Source: a virus
DNA length: 25,310 nucleotides
Virus record (IMG/VR): IMGVR_UViG_3300021960_006484
Span: 1 to 25,310 of that record
Direction: 5' to 3' (one strand)
Below, in pieces: positions 18,292 to 25,310 of the stretch (position 1 is the first letter of the stretch; each line of letters starts with the position of its first letter). The notes below the pieces were generated by a model, which ran no database searches, was not told where the DNA came from, and worked only from the letters and a program-made list of their open reading frames with translations. A program made the translations under genes and the position numbers.

Positions 18292-19671
18292 CTATTGTAT
18301 TCTAAGTCCCTTGAGTCTTTGTCCAACTTTACTATTGTCGAACACTGGAGTATCATTCTCATCATCCGACATAAAGTTTTGTTGTGATTCATCTACATCA
18401 TACAGTTTCATTTTACTTCTGTCAATACCTATACAAAATCTTTTGTTTGAGTTAGGATCATTATAACGATTTTTTAATTGTTTAACCATCACCTGATTTA
18501 AGCTTTCAAGTTCTTCACTCGTAACCAGAGCAAACATTAAATCAGCAGTAGCAGGAAGACCAAACGATTCTGAAGTATCTTCAAGGCCCGGATCAGAATT
18601 AGTATATCCAGATCTAGTCGTTTGTGTAGCGGATAATATGGGAATATCAAATTCTACTGCAAGACCTCTCATCTCTTCCGCAATTGATTTAATGTAACTA
18701 TACGAATTAATTGCACCACCCATACCTTTCATTCTAGATGATGAACATATATTTAGATAATCCACAAATACAATTTCCGGTTTGAAAGACTTTTTTAGTC
18801 TCAACTCATTGAGTAAAGCACGAAAGTGTCCAGTATGCGCTTGGCCCGTAGGATATTCTTTGATAATCAACTTGCCTTTTGTCTTATCCGATATCTGTTG
18901 AACTCTATCGACAAACATCGTTTTGGACATCGTATCCAGTTGGTCTATTGGAATATTCATAAGGTTCGCATCAATACGTTCTGCGATACGTTCCTCAGCC
19001 ATCTCCAAAGTAATGTACAACACGTTCCTACCTTGGGAAAGGCTATTGGCGGCACAATGACACATAAAGAGACTTTTACCCACGCCTGTACCAGCCAGTG
19101 CGATGTTCAGAGTCTTATTAGGCAACCCACCCTTAGTTATTTGATTAAAGTATTCTAAATCAAATGGGATACGTTCCTCTTGCTCGTGATAAAAGTCATA
19201 TCGCTCTTCTACATTTTCTAGATAATCATGTCCAACATTAGTGTCAAAGCAAACCGCCAACGCCTTTTGTAAGACATCAGGAATTGCACTCTTAGACAAT
19301 TTCTGATGTTTACCATCAATGATCTGAATCGACTCCATGATGGCATTGTACACTGCTCGGTCTTGACACCACTTTTCAGTAGTATCTAACAACCAAGACA
19401 TTTCTTCCTCCTTAGGCGTAAATATATCAGGAAGAATATCCAGTGCATGTATATACATTTCTTCGTTAATTGTAACTTCATCAAGTTCAATTTTGAATGC
19501 TTCGAGTGTAGGGAGTGTATTGTACTTTGCGGTGAAACTTACAACCTGATTGAACAACTCACGATAAACACCCTCGAAATATTTCTTATCAATGAAAGGT
19601 AACACCTTTCGCATGTAACCGTCATTGGTTAATAGATTACGCAGTATGGTTTTTTCCAATTCAATATTCAT
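18292..19671 (-). CDS. 41: Replicative DNA helicase gp41 (DnaB family), 459 aa
   Basis: An N-terminal helical domain leads to a RecA-like core with Walker A GTGVGKS at 194-200, then SLSQGRNVLYITLEMAEERI and PEIVFVDYLNICSS (Walker B), followed by PILSATQTTRSGY (motif with Gln/Thr after Walker B) and KNRYNDPNSNKRF. This is the DnaB/gp41 order. It forms a hexamer that unwinds DNA ahead of the leading-strand polymerase with primase and gp59-type loading factors. The start is ATGA-coupled to the 98-aa protein. T4 gp41 is 475 aa, so length fits. Confidence 0.95.
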   Translation of the reverse strand: MNIELEKTILRNLLTNDGYMRKVLPFIDKKYFEGVYRELFNQVVSFTAKYNTLPTLEAFKIELDEVTINEEMYIHALDILPDIFTPKEEEMSWLLDTTEKWCQDRAVYNAIMESIQIIDGKHQKLSKSAIPDVLQKALAVCFDTNVGHDYLENVEERYDFYHEQEERIPFDLEYFNQITKGGLPNKTLNIALAGTGVGKSLFMCHCAANSLSQGRNVLYITLEMAEERIAERIDANLMNIPIDQLDTMSKTMFVDRVQQISDKTKGKLIIKEYPTGQAHTGHFRALLNELRLKKSFKPEIVFVDYLNICSSSRMKGMGGAINSYSYIKSIAEEMRGLAVEFDIPILSATQTTRSGYTNSDPGLEDTSESFGLPATADLMFALVTSEELESLNQVMVKQLKNRYNDPNSNKRFCIGIDRSKMKLYDVDESQQNFMSDDENDTPVFDNSKVGQRLKGLRIQ

Positions 19672-19964
19672 TGGGTCTCGACATCTTTAAATGAAACATA
19701 TCCCTGTTCAACTCCGGAAAGAATAATATCGCGCAAAGCCTCTGTTGCACATTCTTCCAACTTAGAATCGTTCTCTTCTACATCTGGATCGGGCGAATAG
19801 ATGATTTTGTAGTCAAAATTTAATTGTTTGTTTTCACCATCTATTCGTACAACACCGTAACGAATAACGGTTTCTGGATAGTCGCCAGTAACGAATCTTA
19901 CATCCCAACCGTCTCCCAGTTCTTGGGGAGTAGGAATAAGTTGGTAATCAATGTTTTCCTTCAT
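19668..19964 (-). CDS. Conserved protein between uvsX and gene 41, 98 aa
   Basis: A soluble acidic protein with PTPQELGDGWDVRFVTGDYP and VIRYGVVRIDGENKQLNFDY, then a helical end. The position between uvsX and gene 41, with ATGA overlaps at both ends, is the usual place for a small conserved protein in marine T4-like phages. Function is unknown; its invariant neighbourhood suggests a role in replication or recombination (inference). Confidence 0.75.
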   Translation of the reverse strand: MKENIDYQLIPTPQELGDGWDVRFVTGDYPETVIRYGVVRIDGENKQLNFDYKIIYSPDPDVEENDSKLEECATEALRDIILSGVEQGYVSFKDVETQ

Positions 19965-20986
19965 TCTTCTACTACCTCGATACCTAAGTCTACTACTTCA
20001 GATCCAACCGAGAAGGCATCACGCACATAATCTTGAAAGCCTTGATCTTCTAGGAAGGAAGACCAGAAGTCACGGTCTAACTCTTTGAGTCGGTACTTCT
20101 TCTCTTCACCGGCTTTAGAGTACCAACCATTAGATGGTTTGAATACATACTCGCCTGCCAGAGCGACATCAAGAAGACCCGACATCTCATCAATACCACC
20201 TTCCCACGACACTGAGATAGGGATCTTGGATTGTTCTTTCACGAACCGAGACTTCTCTACCTTGATTACAAAGTCATAACCAGTGACTTCGGTGCCAGTC
20301 TTGTTCTGTCTGCGACCAATGATCCAGATGTTATTTGCAGAGTAGTAGATGCCTGTACCACCGCCGACAATATCTTTCGGAAACAATCCAATCTCTTTAT
20401 AGGTGTGATTAACAGCGATCAACGGAATGTTTTTCATCGCAAGATATGGTGTGACCATACGGAACAAACCCTTGAAGGCTTTCGCACGAGACATGTCTGC
20501 AACTGACTTCTCGTTCATAGCATCTTCTAACTCTTTCTTAGAAGCAAGATTACCAATAGAATCAATTACAACAATGACATTATCATCCTTGTCCATTTCT
20601 TCTAATTGTCCTACCAGATCAAACTTCAACTCTTCGGCATCAGTAACGGGCACATGTAATACTCGTGATGTGTCGATACCAAACGCATCAAAGTACGATT
20701 GGGGCGAACCAAACTCTGAATCATAGAACAACATTACTGCATCAGGTTTCGCATTCAGATATGCGGCCGCCATCTTCAATGCAAAAGAAGTCTTAAAGTG
20801 TTTTGATGGTCCTGCGAGAACAGTAAGACCAGAAGTGATTCCACCATCCAGAGAACCTGTCAAGGCAACATTCATCATGGGCACATCAGTAGGTACTACT
20901 TCTTTCTCTTGAAAAAACTCGGATTTGTCTAGCTGACTAGTTAGTTTAATTTTAGAGTTCTTTTTTAATTTAGACATTAATGACAT
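19961..20986 (-). CDS. uvsX: UvsX RecA-like recombinase, 341 aa
   Basis: Walker A GPSKHFKT at 59-66 has the T4 UvsX form (GPSKxFK) rather than the RecA form. VIVVIDSIGNL near 137-146 is Walker B, and PLIAVNHTYKEIGLFPKDIV with GGGTGIYYSAN are the RecA L2-like elements. The C-terminus is acidic, as in UvsX. It coats ssDNA and performs strand exchange for recombination-dependent replication. AGGAA sits 7 nt before the first ATG at 20986; an ATG three codons later lacks this spacing. T4 UvsX is ~391 aa; this is the shorter marine-phage form. Confidence 0.95.
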   Translation of the reverse strand: MSLMSKLKKNSKIKLTSQLDKSEFFQEKEVVPTDVPMMNVALTGSLDGGITSGLTVLAGPSKHFKTSFALKMAAAYLNAKPDAVMLFYDSEFGSPQSYFDAFGIDTSRVLHVPVTDAEELKFDLVGQLEEMDKDDNVIVVIDSIGNLASKKELEDAMNEKSVADMSRAKAFKGLFRMVTPYLAMKNIPLIAVNHTYKEIGLFPKDIVGGGTGIYYSANNIWIIGRRQNKTGTEVTGYDFVIKVEKSRFVKEQSKIPISVSWEGGIDEMSGLLDVALAGEYVFKPSNGWYSKAGEEKKYRLKELDRDFWSSFLEDQGFQDYVRDAFSVGSEVVDLGIEVVEE

Positions 20987-20989
20987 TTT

Positions 20990-21934
20990 TTAATTCCTAT
21001 AAACATATTCAATTGCACTATTGGCTTCTACTTCCAAAGGTCTATTATCATACCACATTCCATTGTCTCTGTCAAGTTCTCTACAGAGATCAGCAATTTG
21101 TTTTGGTGTGATGGGGTATTCGGCTTTGATTGCATTGCCAGCAATCGCAACCATAATTTGATACATCTTATGGTACCAACCTGTACTAGTGATAACCATA
21201 TATTCACGAGCAAGTGATTTTGGAAAAAACGGACAGTCGTGATAAGATACCCAAGATATGTCAGTGTTGTTCGCTTGTTCTTTCCGATAGTTAATAACTT
21301 CATTTCTCAACGCTTCGGGAAGTTTATCTAGGAAATTATTACCCTTCGGTTTTTCATAGGGCCACGCTTCCATTAGATTTTCCGGACAGATGTGTTGTCC
21401 TGAATTAGAAAAAATAAAGTTGAAAGCCTCTGGGTATTCTGCCGGAACATAATACATACGAGACAAATCTTTTGTTTGTTTATCACCAATACCCTGAAGT
21501 TGTTTGTTTAATGCGTACCAAAAATGTGGAATATCGTCTGATGTAACAACAGATGTTAGGGGAAACACCAACCGAAACTTTGGTTGTATCGGTGTACTAC
21601 TAGCAGTGGAATAACACACAAATTCATATCGTCCACATATTTTTTGAAGACTGGGCATTACATCTGAAGAAGATACATCACCAAAAGAAACGAAATCATC
21701 CACGTCAACAGCAGCCCAACCACCCCAATAATCAACATTTTTATTAGACCTTGTAGTGTCGGGAAAATAACGAGCAGGAGTAATGAGAGGAGAAGAATTG
21801 TTTCCACCTTTTTGTCCTTCTTTAAGTGATAGTGCTTCAAGCAGGGATTGGAACTTGTCCCAAGTAGAAAATTCCATAGTCCTATGGGTTTTGTTATCGA
21901 ACTGATTTTTGAATATTGTTAATTCGTAATTCAA
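20990..21934 (-). CDS. PrimPol/AEP-like replication protein (putative), 314 aa
   Basis: [14 protein letters not shown] has the hhhDhD pattern of motif I of archaeo-eukaryotic-type primases. [20 protein letters not shown] resembles the 'YTTxSHTxxxPRFRLVLPL' segment of plasmid/phage PrimPol proteins, and [12 protein letters not shown] the 'DxSRxxRLPG' segment. The remaining C-terminal ~120 residues are helical and could be a PriCT-like domain. The start is TTG 21934 with GAGGA 9 nt upstream, making a TTGA overlap with the polymerase stop. Primase function is inferred from motifs; no helicase domain follows. Confidence 0.55.
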   Translation of the reverse strand: MNYELTIFKNQFDNKTHRTMEFSTWDKFQSLLEALSLKEGQKGGNNSSPLITPARYFPDTTRSNKNVDYWGGWAAVDVDDFVSFGDVSSSDVMPSLQKICGRYEFVCYSTASSTPIQPKFRLVFPLTSVVTSDDIPHFWYALNKQLQGIGDKQTKDLSRMYYVPAEYPEAFNFIFSNSGQHICPENLMEAWPYEKPKGNNFLDKLPEALRNEVINYRKEQANNTDISWVSYHDCPFFPKSLAREYMVITSTGWYHKMYQIMVAIAGNAIKAEYPITPKQIADLCRELDRDNGMWYDNRPLEVEANSAIEYVYRN

Positions 21935-24369
21935 AAGAAAAAGTCCTCAAGCGTAGATTTTGGTTCTGCACTCCAACCCACAGCCTCTAAGATAGGTGTC
22001 AATGGATCAAGGAATGTTTTATCAAACATCTTATCATAATCAATGGCAGTTGTCAACCCCAATTCTTTTGGGAACTGGCCAGCAAACGAAATAATATTTT
22101 CTTTGATGCGATTGGGAACTTTGAGATAGATAAACTTAATCTTTTCTCCGTCTTGTATCATTTCGTACTTATTCTCAAGTCCCTCCCACTTAATATAATG
22201 GTTGTAAAGTAAAGCACCTCTCACATGAATTGGTGTTCCCTTTCCATAAATTTTTTCATGACTTTTCCACTTGGTCAATTCGGTGACACCCCGAGGAAAA
22301 GAAATTTCTTCAGCAGACATACTAGAAAACTCGTTGCGAAATGTTCTGATAGCATCTTGCGTCTCCGACTCTGTTCCGGACACGATCAATTTAAAAATGT
22401 CTTTGAACTTACCTCTAACAACTTGCGGGGTAGATGACTTAACTGCTTCAATGCCCATCATCTTCAATTTGGGTTCAGCGAATCGCACACCCTCCGAATC
22501 GTGAACATTAAGAATATATCTTTTCTTTGCAGTCCACACACCACGGTCAGCGATAACTTCTCGTTTCATTACCATTCTATTAGAGTATGCGTTAGTATCT
22601 TCTGCAAGTTGGTCGTATGATTTTGCAATAACTTTCTCAAAGTGTTCACAAACCTTGTCGAGGAAGTTAATAGGATTAGTCGGATTGTGTTGTGCGACCA
22701 ACTGAGACATATTAATATAGACAGAATCAGTATCAATGGCAATTACATAATCTTCTTTGGTGCCTAGTATATTTTGCAATTCATCGTTCACCGCCTTCTC
22801 TGCACATTTAATAGCCCGTTGACCCGATAGTGTTACAGCCTCAGCAATGCGATGATCAAAGTAACGAAAATATTTGTTTGCCAAAGCACCATAAAGAGAG
22901 TTCATCAAAATCTTGATACCAGTTTGTTCAGTATCCAAGGTGTCAATTTTTATTGCAAGTTTTTTAGTAGGCGACTTTTCATATTCTTGTTTCGCCTCTA
23001 TCATTGATTTTTTAATACCAACCCTTCGGTCGTAAAACTTGCTAATGACTTTGGGAATAATACCTTTAGAGGTTTTTCGATAGAAAGTTCCGTTAGCCGC
23101 TGAGGCAACATCATCTCCGTCTTCAGTAAGAGTTTCGGGGGACATATTATACTGAACAATAATATTGGGATACAGAGAATTAAGATCGAATGAACACACC
23201 CAATCATGAGCACCAACCACGGGTTCTTTTACATATCCACCAGCAATTTTGTTATAGACTTCTGGAACAGGCGGTTTGGGTGGAATCACCTTACCCTCAG
23301 ACATCAGTTCATTATAAATGATTGCATCCCAGATTGCCGTTGTTCCCAACGCATCTCCAAGATTTGTTTTAGCACCATAGGCCATTGTCATGACCAGAGT
23401 GATAATGCCAAGTTTTTCTTCTAGGCGATCTACCAGTTCAACATCTTTAATATTGTAGTCGATGAATTTTTGAAAATCAGATTTATACAGGGAATGTAGT
23501 GAACCATATTCCTCATAAGATAATTTGCGTTCACCCAACACCACATTAGCAATGTGATCGAGTTTATATGACTCTTGTTGTCCGTAAGTATTCCAAGTGA
23601 ATTTTTTGAAAAGGTCATAGTAATCGAGTTGAACAATACCATCAATGTCGTAAGAGATTTGTTCTCTGCCGCCAAGTGTCGGTATCATACGAGAACGAAT
23701 CAATCTCCACGGAGACATATCAAGGTACTCTCGTTCAGAAAGAATGTTATTCATTCGATTGATTAGATATGGAATATCGAAAAATTTCGTATTCCAACCT
23801 GTTACCACATCAGGACAACTGGGACCCGACCACCAACCAAGGAAAGAACGAAGTAGTGCTTTCTCGTCAGCACACTTAAAATATTTTACATTCATTTCTG
23901 TTTTAGTATCATCATAATCATATAGTCCGAAAACATAATAAATGTTGTCTTGATTATTCTTAACAGTTATGGATATTACCGGATGCGCGGCCTGATCCGG
24001 ATTCGGAAACCCCTCATCCGAAGCAACCTCGATGTCGATGGTGCAGACGTTTACCATGTCTCTATCGAAGTTTACACCAGAAGGAAATTTGTTTGCGAGA
24101 AATTGTGTAACGAAATTGGTTTGACCATAGATTGGAAAGTTAGGTACATTTTTGTAACGGAACTCAAATTCTTTCGCTTCTTTCATAGAGTCGAACTCCA
24201 TAGGAGAAACGGGAATTCCGTCCAGAGTTTTGTATTTGCCAGTGGCCTTAGAAGATTGTACAAAGAGTACAGGTTTGAATGGTATTTTTTCTTCTACCCG
24301 TTTACCATTGCGGTATCCACGATAGAGAAGTTGATTTCCGTGTTTGCTTACAGTCGTATAAAAATTCAT
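21931..24369 (-). CDS. 43: DNA polymerase gp43 (B family), 812 aa
   Basis: A complete family B polymerase: Exo[15 protein letters not shown] (DIE 112-114), Exo[15 protein letters not shown] (190-202), Exo[12 protein letters not shown] (305-313), motif [16 protein letters not shown] (393-407), motif [15 protein letters not shown] (486-499), motif C DTDSVY (546-551) and [10 protein letters not shown]. All catalytic acids for synthesis and 3'-5' proofreading are present. The final LEDFFF corresponds to the clamp-binding tail of T4 gp43. Shorter than T4 (898 aa) but full-domain, with no intein or intron. A consensus promoter lies immediately before the start. Confidence 0.97.
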   Translation of the reverse strand: MNFYTTVSKHGNQLLYRGYRNGKRVEEKIPFKPVLFVQSSKATGKYKTLDGIPVSPMEFDSMKEAKEFEFRYKNVPNFPIYGQTNFVTQFLANKFPSGVNFDRDMVNVCTIDIEVASDEGFPNPDQAAHPVISITVKNNQDNIYYVFGLYDYDDTKTEMNVKYFKCADEKALLRSFLGWWSGPSCPDVVTGWNTKFFDIPYLINRMNNILSEREYLDMSPWRLIRSRMIPTLGGREQISYDIDGIVQLDYYDLFKKFTWNTYGQQESYKLDHIANVVLGERKLSYEEYGSLHSLYKSDFQKFIDYNIKDVELVDRLEEKLGIITLVMTMAYGAKTNLGDALGTTAIWDAIIYNELMSEGKVIPPKPPVPEVYNKIAGGYVKEPVVGAHDWVCSFDLNSLYPNIIVQYNMSPETLTEDGDDVASAANGTFYRKTSKGIIPKVISKFYDRRVGIKKSMIEAKQEYEKSPTKKLAIKIDTLDTEQTGIKILMNSLYGALANKYFRYFDHRIAEAVTLSGQRAIKCAEKAVNDELQNILGTKEDYVIAIDTDSVYINMSQLVAQHNPTNPINFLDKVCEHFEKVIAKSYDQLAEDTNAYSNRMVMKREVIADRGVWTAKKRYILNVHDSEGVRFAEPKLKMMGIEAVKSSTPQVVRGKFKDIFKLIVSGTESETQDAIRTFRNEFSSMSAEEISFPRGVTELTKWKSHEKIYGKGTPIHVRGALLYNHYIKWEGLENKYEMIQDGEKIKFIYLKVPNRIKENIISFAGQFPKELGLTTAIDYDKMFDKTFLDPLTPILEAVGWSAEPKSTLEDFFF

Positions 24370-24375
24370 AGACCT

Positions 24376-24404
24376 ATTATATGATAAAGTGATTGGAAAG
24401 TCAA
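24376..24404 (-). promoter_or_regulatory. Consensus sigma70 promoter of the DNA polymerase gene
   Basis: Minus strand: -35 TTGACT (24404..24399), 17-bp spacer, -10 TATAAT (24381..24376), then AGGTCT and ATG. Predicted +1 coincides with the A of the start codon (24369). It heads the replication operon. Confidence 0.85.
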
Positions 24405-24472
24405 GTGGTCCGACATTTTTATTGTCCGTTCTGTAGGAGCAGAGAACGCCGGTAAACTCTTATAGATGGGTC

Positions 24473-24490
24473 GGGGGGATGCATCCCCCC
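24473..24490. repeat. 18-bp perfect G/C-capped palindrome in the 24.37-24.53 kb spacer
   Basis: GGGGGGATGCATCCCCCC. As RNA it can form a stem with a 4-base loop (ATGCAT core partly unpaired) at 6-7 G-C pairs. No U-tract follows on the minus strand, so it is not a classic terminator; it could be a 3' processing or stability hairpin for the Hsp20 operon, or a binding site. Confidence 0.7.
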
Positions 24491-24530
24491 AGTTTATGCC
24501 GCCATTCGCTTAAAGGGGCACCCAAAGGTT

Positions 24531-24668
24531 TTACAACATGGGGATATATAGTGTGTTCACTGGTATACCCACATGAGTCCAGTCAGTGAAGAATGGCACA
24601 ATTAATCCAGCAAGAATAAGTGTGACCACCAAAACAACTGGTGTTGCTTCTTTTATTTTTGTGATCAT
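24531..24668 (-). CDS. Small membrane protein, 45 aa
   Basis: MITKIKEATPVVLVVTLILA continues hydrophobic (GLIVPFF) and then ends with a polar tail (TDWTHVGIPVNTLYIPML). One membrane span. ATGA overlap with the 50-aa gene upstream supports it. Third and last tiny gene after hsp20; no family recognised. Confidence 0.65.
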   Translation of the reverse strand: MITKIKEATPVVLVVTLILAGLIVPFFTDWTHVGIPVNTLYIPML

Positions 24669-24817
24669 CTCTTTTCCTTAATGTAATAATTACGACATTC
24701 CTGAACTGACTCTGCTATGTTATTCAGTACTTCTTGTTCGCATTTTGCATTAAGTTTTCGATTGCTATCACCCACAAGTATGATTCCGACAAATACCATT
24801 GCCGCTAATACGCCCAT
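24665..24817 (-). CDS. Small membrane-anchored protein, 50 aa
   Basis: MGVLAAMVFVGIILVGDSNR is an N-terminal hydrophobic anchor. The rest is charged with two Cys (AKCEQEVLNN, QECRNYYIKEKR), a pattern like small periplasmic or spanin-like peptides but without a lipobox. TAATG overlap upstream and ATGA overlap downstream. No family recognised. Confidence 0.65.
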   Translation of the reverse strand: MGVLAAMVFVGIILVGDSNRKLNAKCEQEVLNNIAESVQECRNYYIKEKR

Positions 24818-24942
24818 TATGCGTACCAACTTAAAAAAATCATAATTGGTGCTACCGCAAGTACTGCAAATAATTGCCCAATGGCAACCATCTCTTCTTT
24901 TTTAGAGGAAAGAAGAACCTCGCTTCTTACAAACTTTTCCAT
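24817..24942 (-). CDS. Small single-span membrane protein, 41 aa
   Basis: MEKFVRSEVLLSSKKEEMVA is a charged N-terminus, followed by a hydrophobic C-terminal span (IGQLFAVLAVAPIMIFLSWY). It starts 3 bases after the Hsp20 stop and overlaps the next gene by one base (TAATG), so it is probably co-expressed with hsp20. No family recognised. Confidence 0.65.
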   Translation of the reverse strand: MEKFVRSEVLLSSKKEEMVAIGQLFAVLAVAPIMIFLSWYA

Positions 24943-24944
24943 TG

Positions 24945-25310
24945 TTACGTCCTTTGTGAGATTTCTATTTTTCTCGGACGCTGTTCTTCGGGTAGTTCCA
25001 CTTTGAGTTTAATCACTAGTAGTCCATTGACGAATTCAGCTCCATCAACGACAACATGATCAGCAAGTCGGAATGTTTCCACGAATTTCTTCGTAGTAAT
25101 ACCCTTATGAAGATACTCAGTGGTATCCTCTTCTGGGTTTCCCCGAATGACTAGAACACCAGGCTTTGCCTCGATATCTAGGTCTTTCTTTTTGTAACCA
25201 CCAAGTGCAAATTCCATGGCGTATTCCGTGTCAGAATATTTTACAATATTGTGACGAGGAAAACCCTTCTCGTTTGCGCCAGCGGCAGTTAGTCTTTCTA
25301 TCTCATCCCA
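24945..25310 (-). CDS. Small heat-shock protein Hsp20 (IbpA-like), 5' end beyond window
   Basis: Open frame continues to the right edge, so the true N-terminus is outside. Visible are FPRHNIVKYSDTEYAMEFAL then GGYKKKDLDIEAKPGVLVIR (start of the alpha-crystallin domain), YLHKGITTKKFVETFRLADH and NGLLVIKLKVELPEEQRPRK, the C-terminal GLLxIxL strand followed by the PxxxxPRKIxI tail. Hsp20 proteins are ATP-independent holdases; T4-like marine phages commonly carry one, probably aiding capsid or enzyme folding. The initial ATG candidate at 25217 is internal and rejected. Confidence 0.95.
   Translation of the reverse strand, partial: WDEIERLTAAGANEKGFPRHNIVKYSDTEYAMEFALGGYKKKDLDIEAKPGVLVIRGNPEEDTTEYLHKGITTKKFVETFRLADHVVVDGAEFVNGLLVIKLKVELPEEQRPRKIEISQRT

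Noticed and set aside
18292-24369. Introns, inteins or homing endonucleases in the replication genes
   Set aside because: Polymerase, UvsX and helicase motifs are continuous, lengths are normal or short, and no HNH or GIY-YIG gene lies between them.
24420-24530. A tRNA gene in the spacer before the polymerase
   Set aside because: No T-loop GGTTCRA-type sequence or cloverleaf could be drawn on either strand; the structure is explained by the G/C palindrome.

Overview
The window is a stretch of a T4-like (tailed, myovirus-type) bacteriophage genome, most like the marine T4-like phages of cyanobacteria and marine proteobacteria. The right end carries the T4 replication core in canonical order: B-family DNA polymerase gp43, a PrimPol-like protein, UvsX recombinase, a 98-residue conserved protein and gp41 helicase. 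The left end carries genes behind TATAAATA boxes, the T4 late-promoter signature. Every supported gene is on the minus strand, so transcription runs from high to low coordinates. Genes are packed with ATGA, TAATG, TTGA and GTGA start/stop overlaps. The DNA is AT-rich. No tRNA, CRISPR array, integrase, insertion sequence or intron was seen. No gene-free stretch reaches 300 bases; the longest are about 160-190 bases (3050-3240, 13101-13276, 24370-24530) and hold promoters, inverted repeats and terminator-like elements.

Layout from right to left, the direction of transcription. (1) 25310-24531: a small heat-shock protein (Hsp20), cut by the window edge, then three tiny membrane proteins. (2) 24369-13277: replication genes from a consensus sigma70 promoter, then a long coupled run with a membrane-anchored SleB-type hydrolase, a cytidylyltransferase-like enzyme, a BFD-like [2Fe-2S] mini-protein, a DUF3310 protein, a staphylococcal-type nuclease, a bL33-like ribosomal protein, small membrane proteins, a peroxiredoxin, a cupin and an orphan DNA methyltransferase. 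(3) 13100-2855: short accessory operons of mostly small unknown proteins. Seven have a recognisable -35/-10 promoter with exactly 17-bp spacing; these look like early promoters. Recognisable products here are a DnaJ-type zinc-motif protein, DUF932, WYL_2/DUF2693, a zincin, an HD-type alarmone hydrolase and a GT25-type glycosyltransferase. (4) 2757-1: small proteins including a secreted one and a DUF1289 protein, then a 467-residue glycine-linker protein and two other late genes.

The most interesting region is 6809-9057. A three-gene cassette (PD-(D/E)XK nuclease-like, ParB-like, adenine methyltransferase) has its own promoter and sits between two related copies of the same 3' gene end: the full 106-residue gene at 8985-9305 and a 33-codon copy at 6809-6910. 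It looks like a restriction-modification or phage-competition module inserted next to a duplicated gene tail.

A second theme is a regulatory network. The seven accessory promoters fall into two groups by start-site sequence. Four have a palindrome centred at about -2. The other three share an ATAATATG-type start region. Several also share A-tract elements and a roughly 22-bp repeat just upstream of -35, and two of those repeats form long inverted repeats whose arms differ between loci but still match each other. Together these suggest phage-specific control of early genes.
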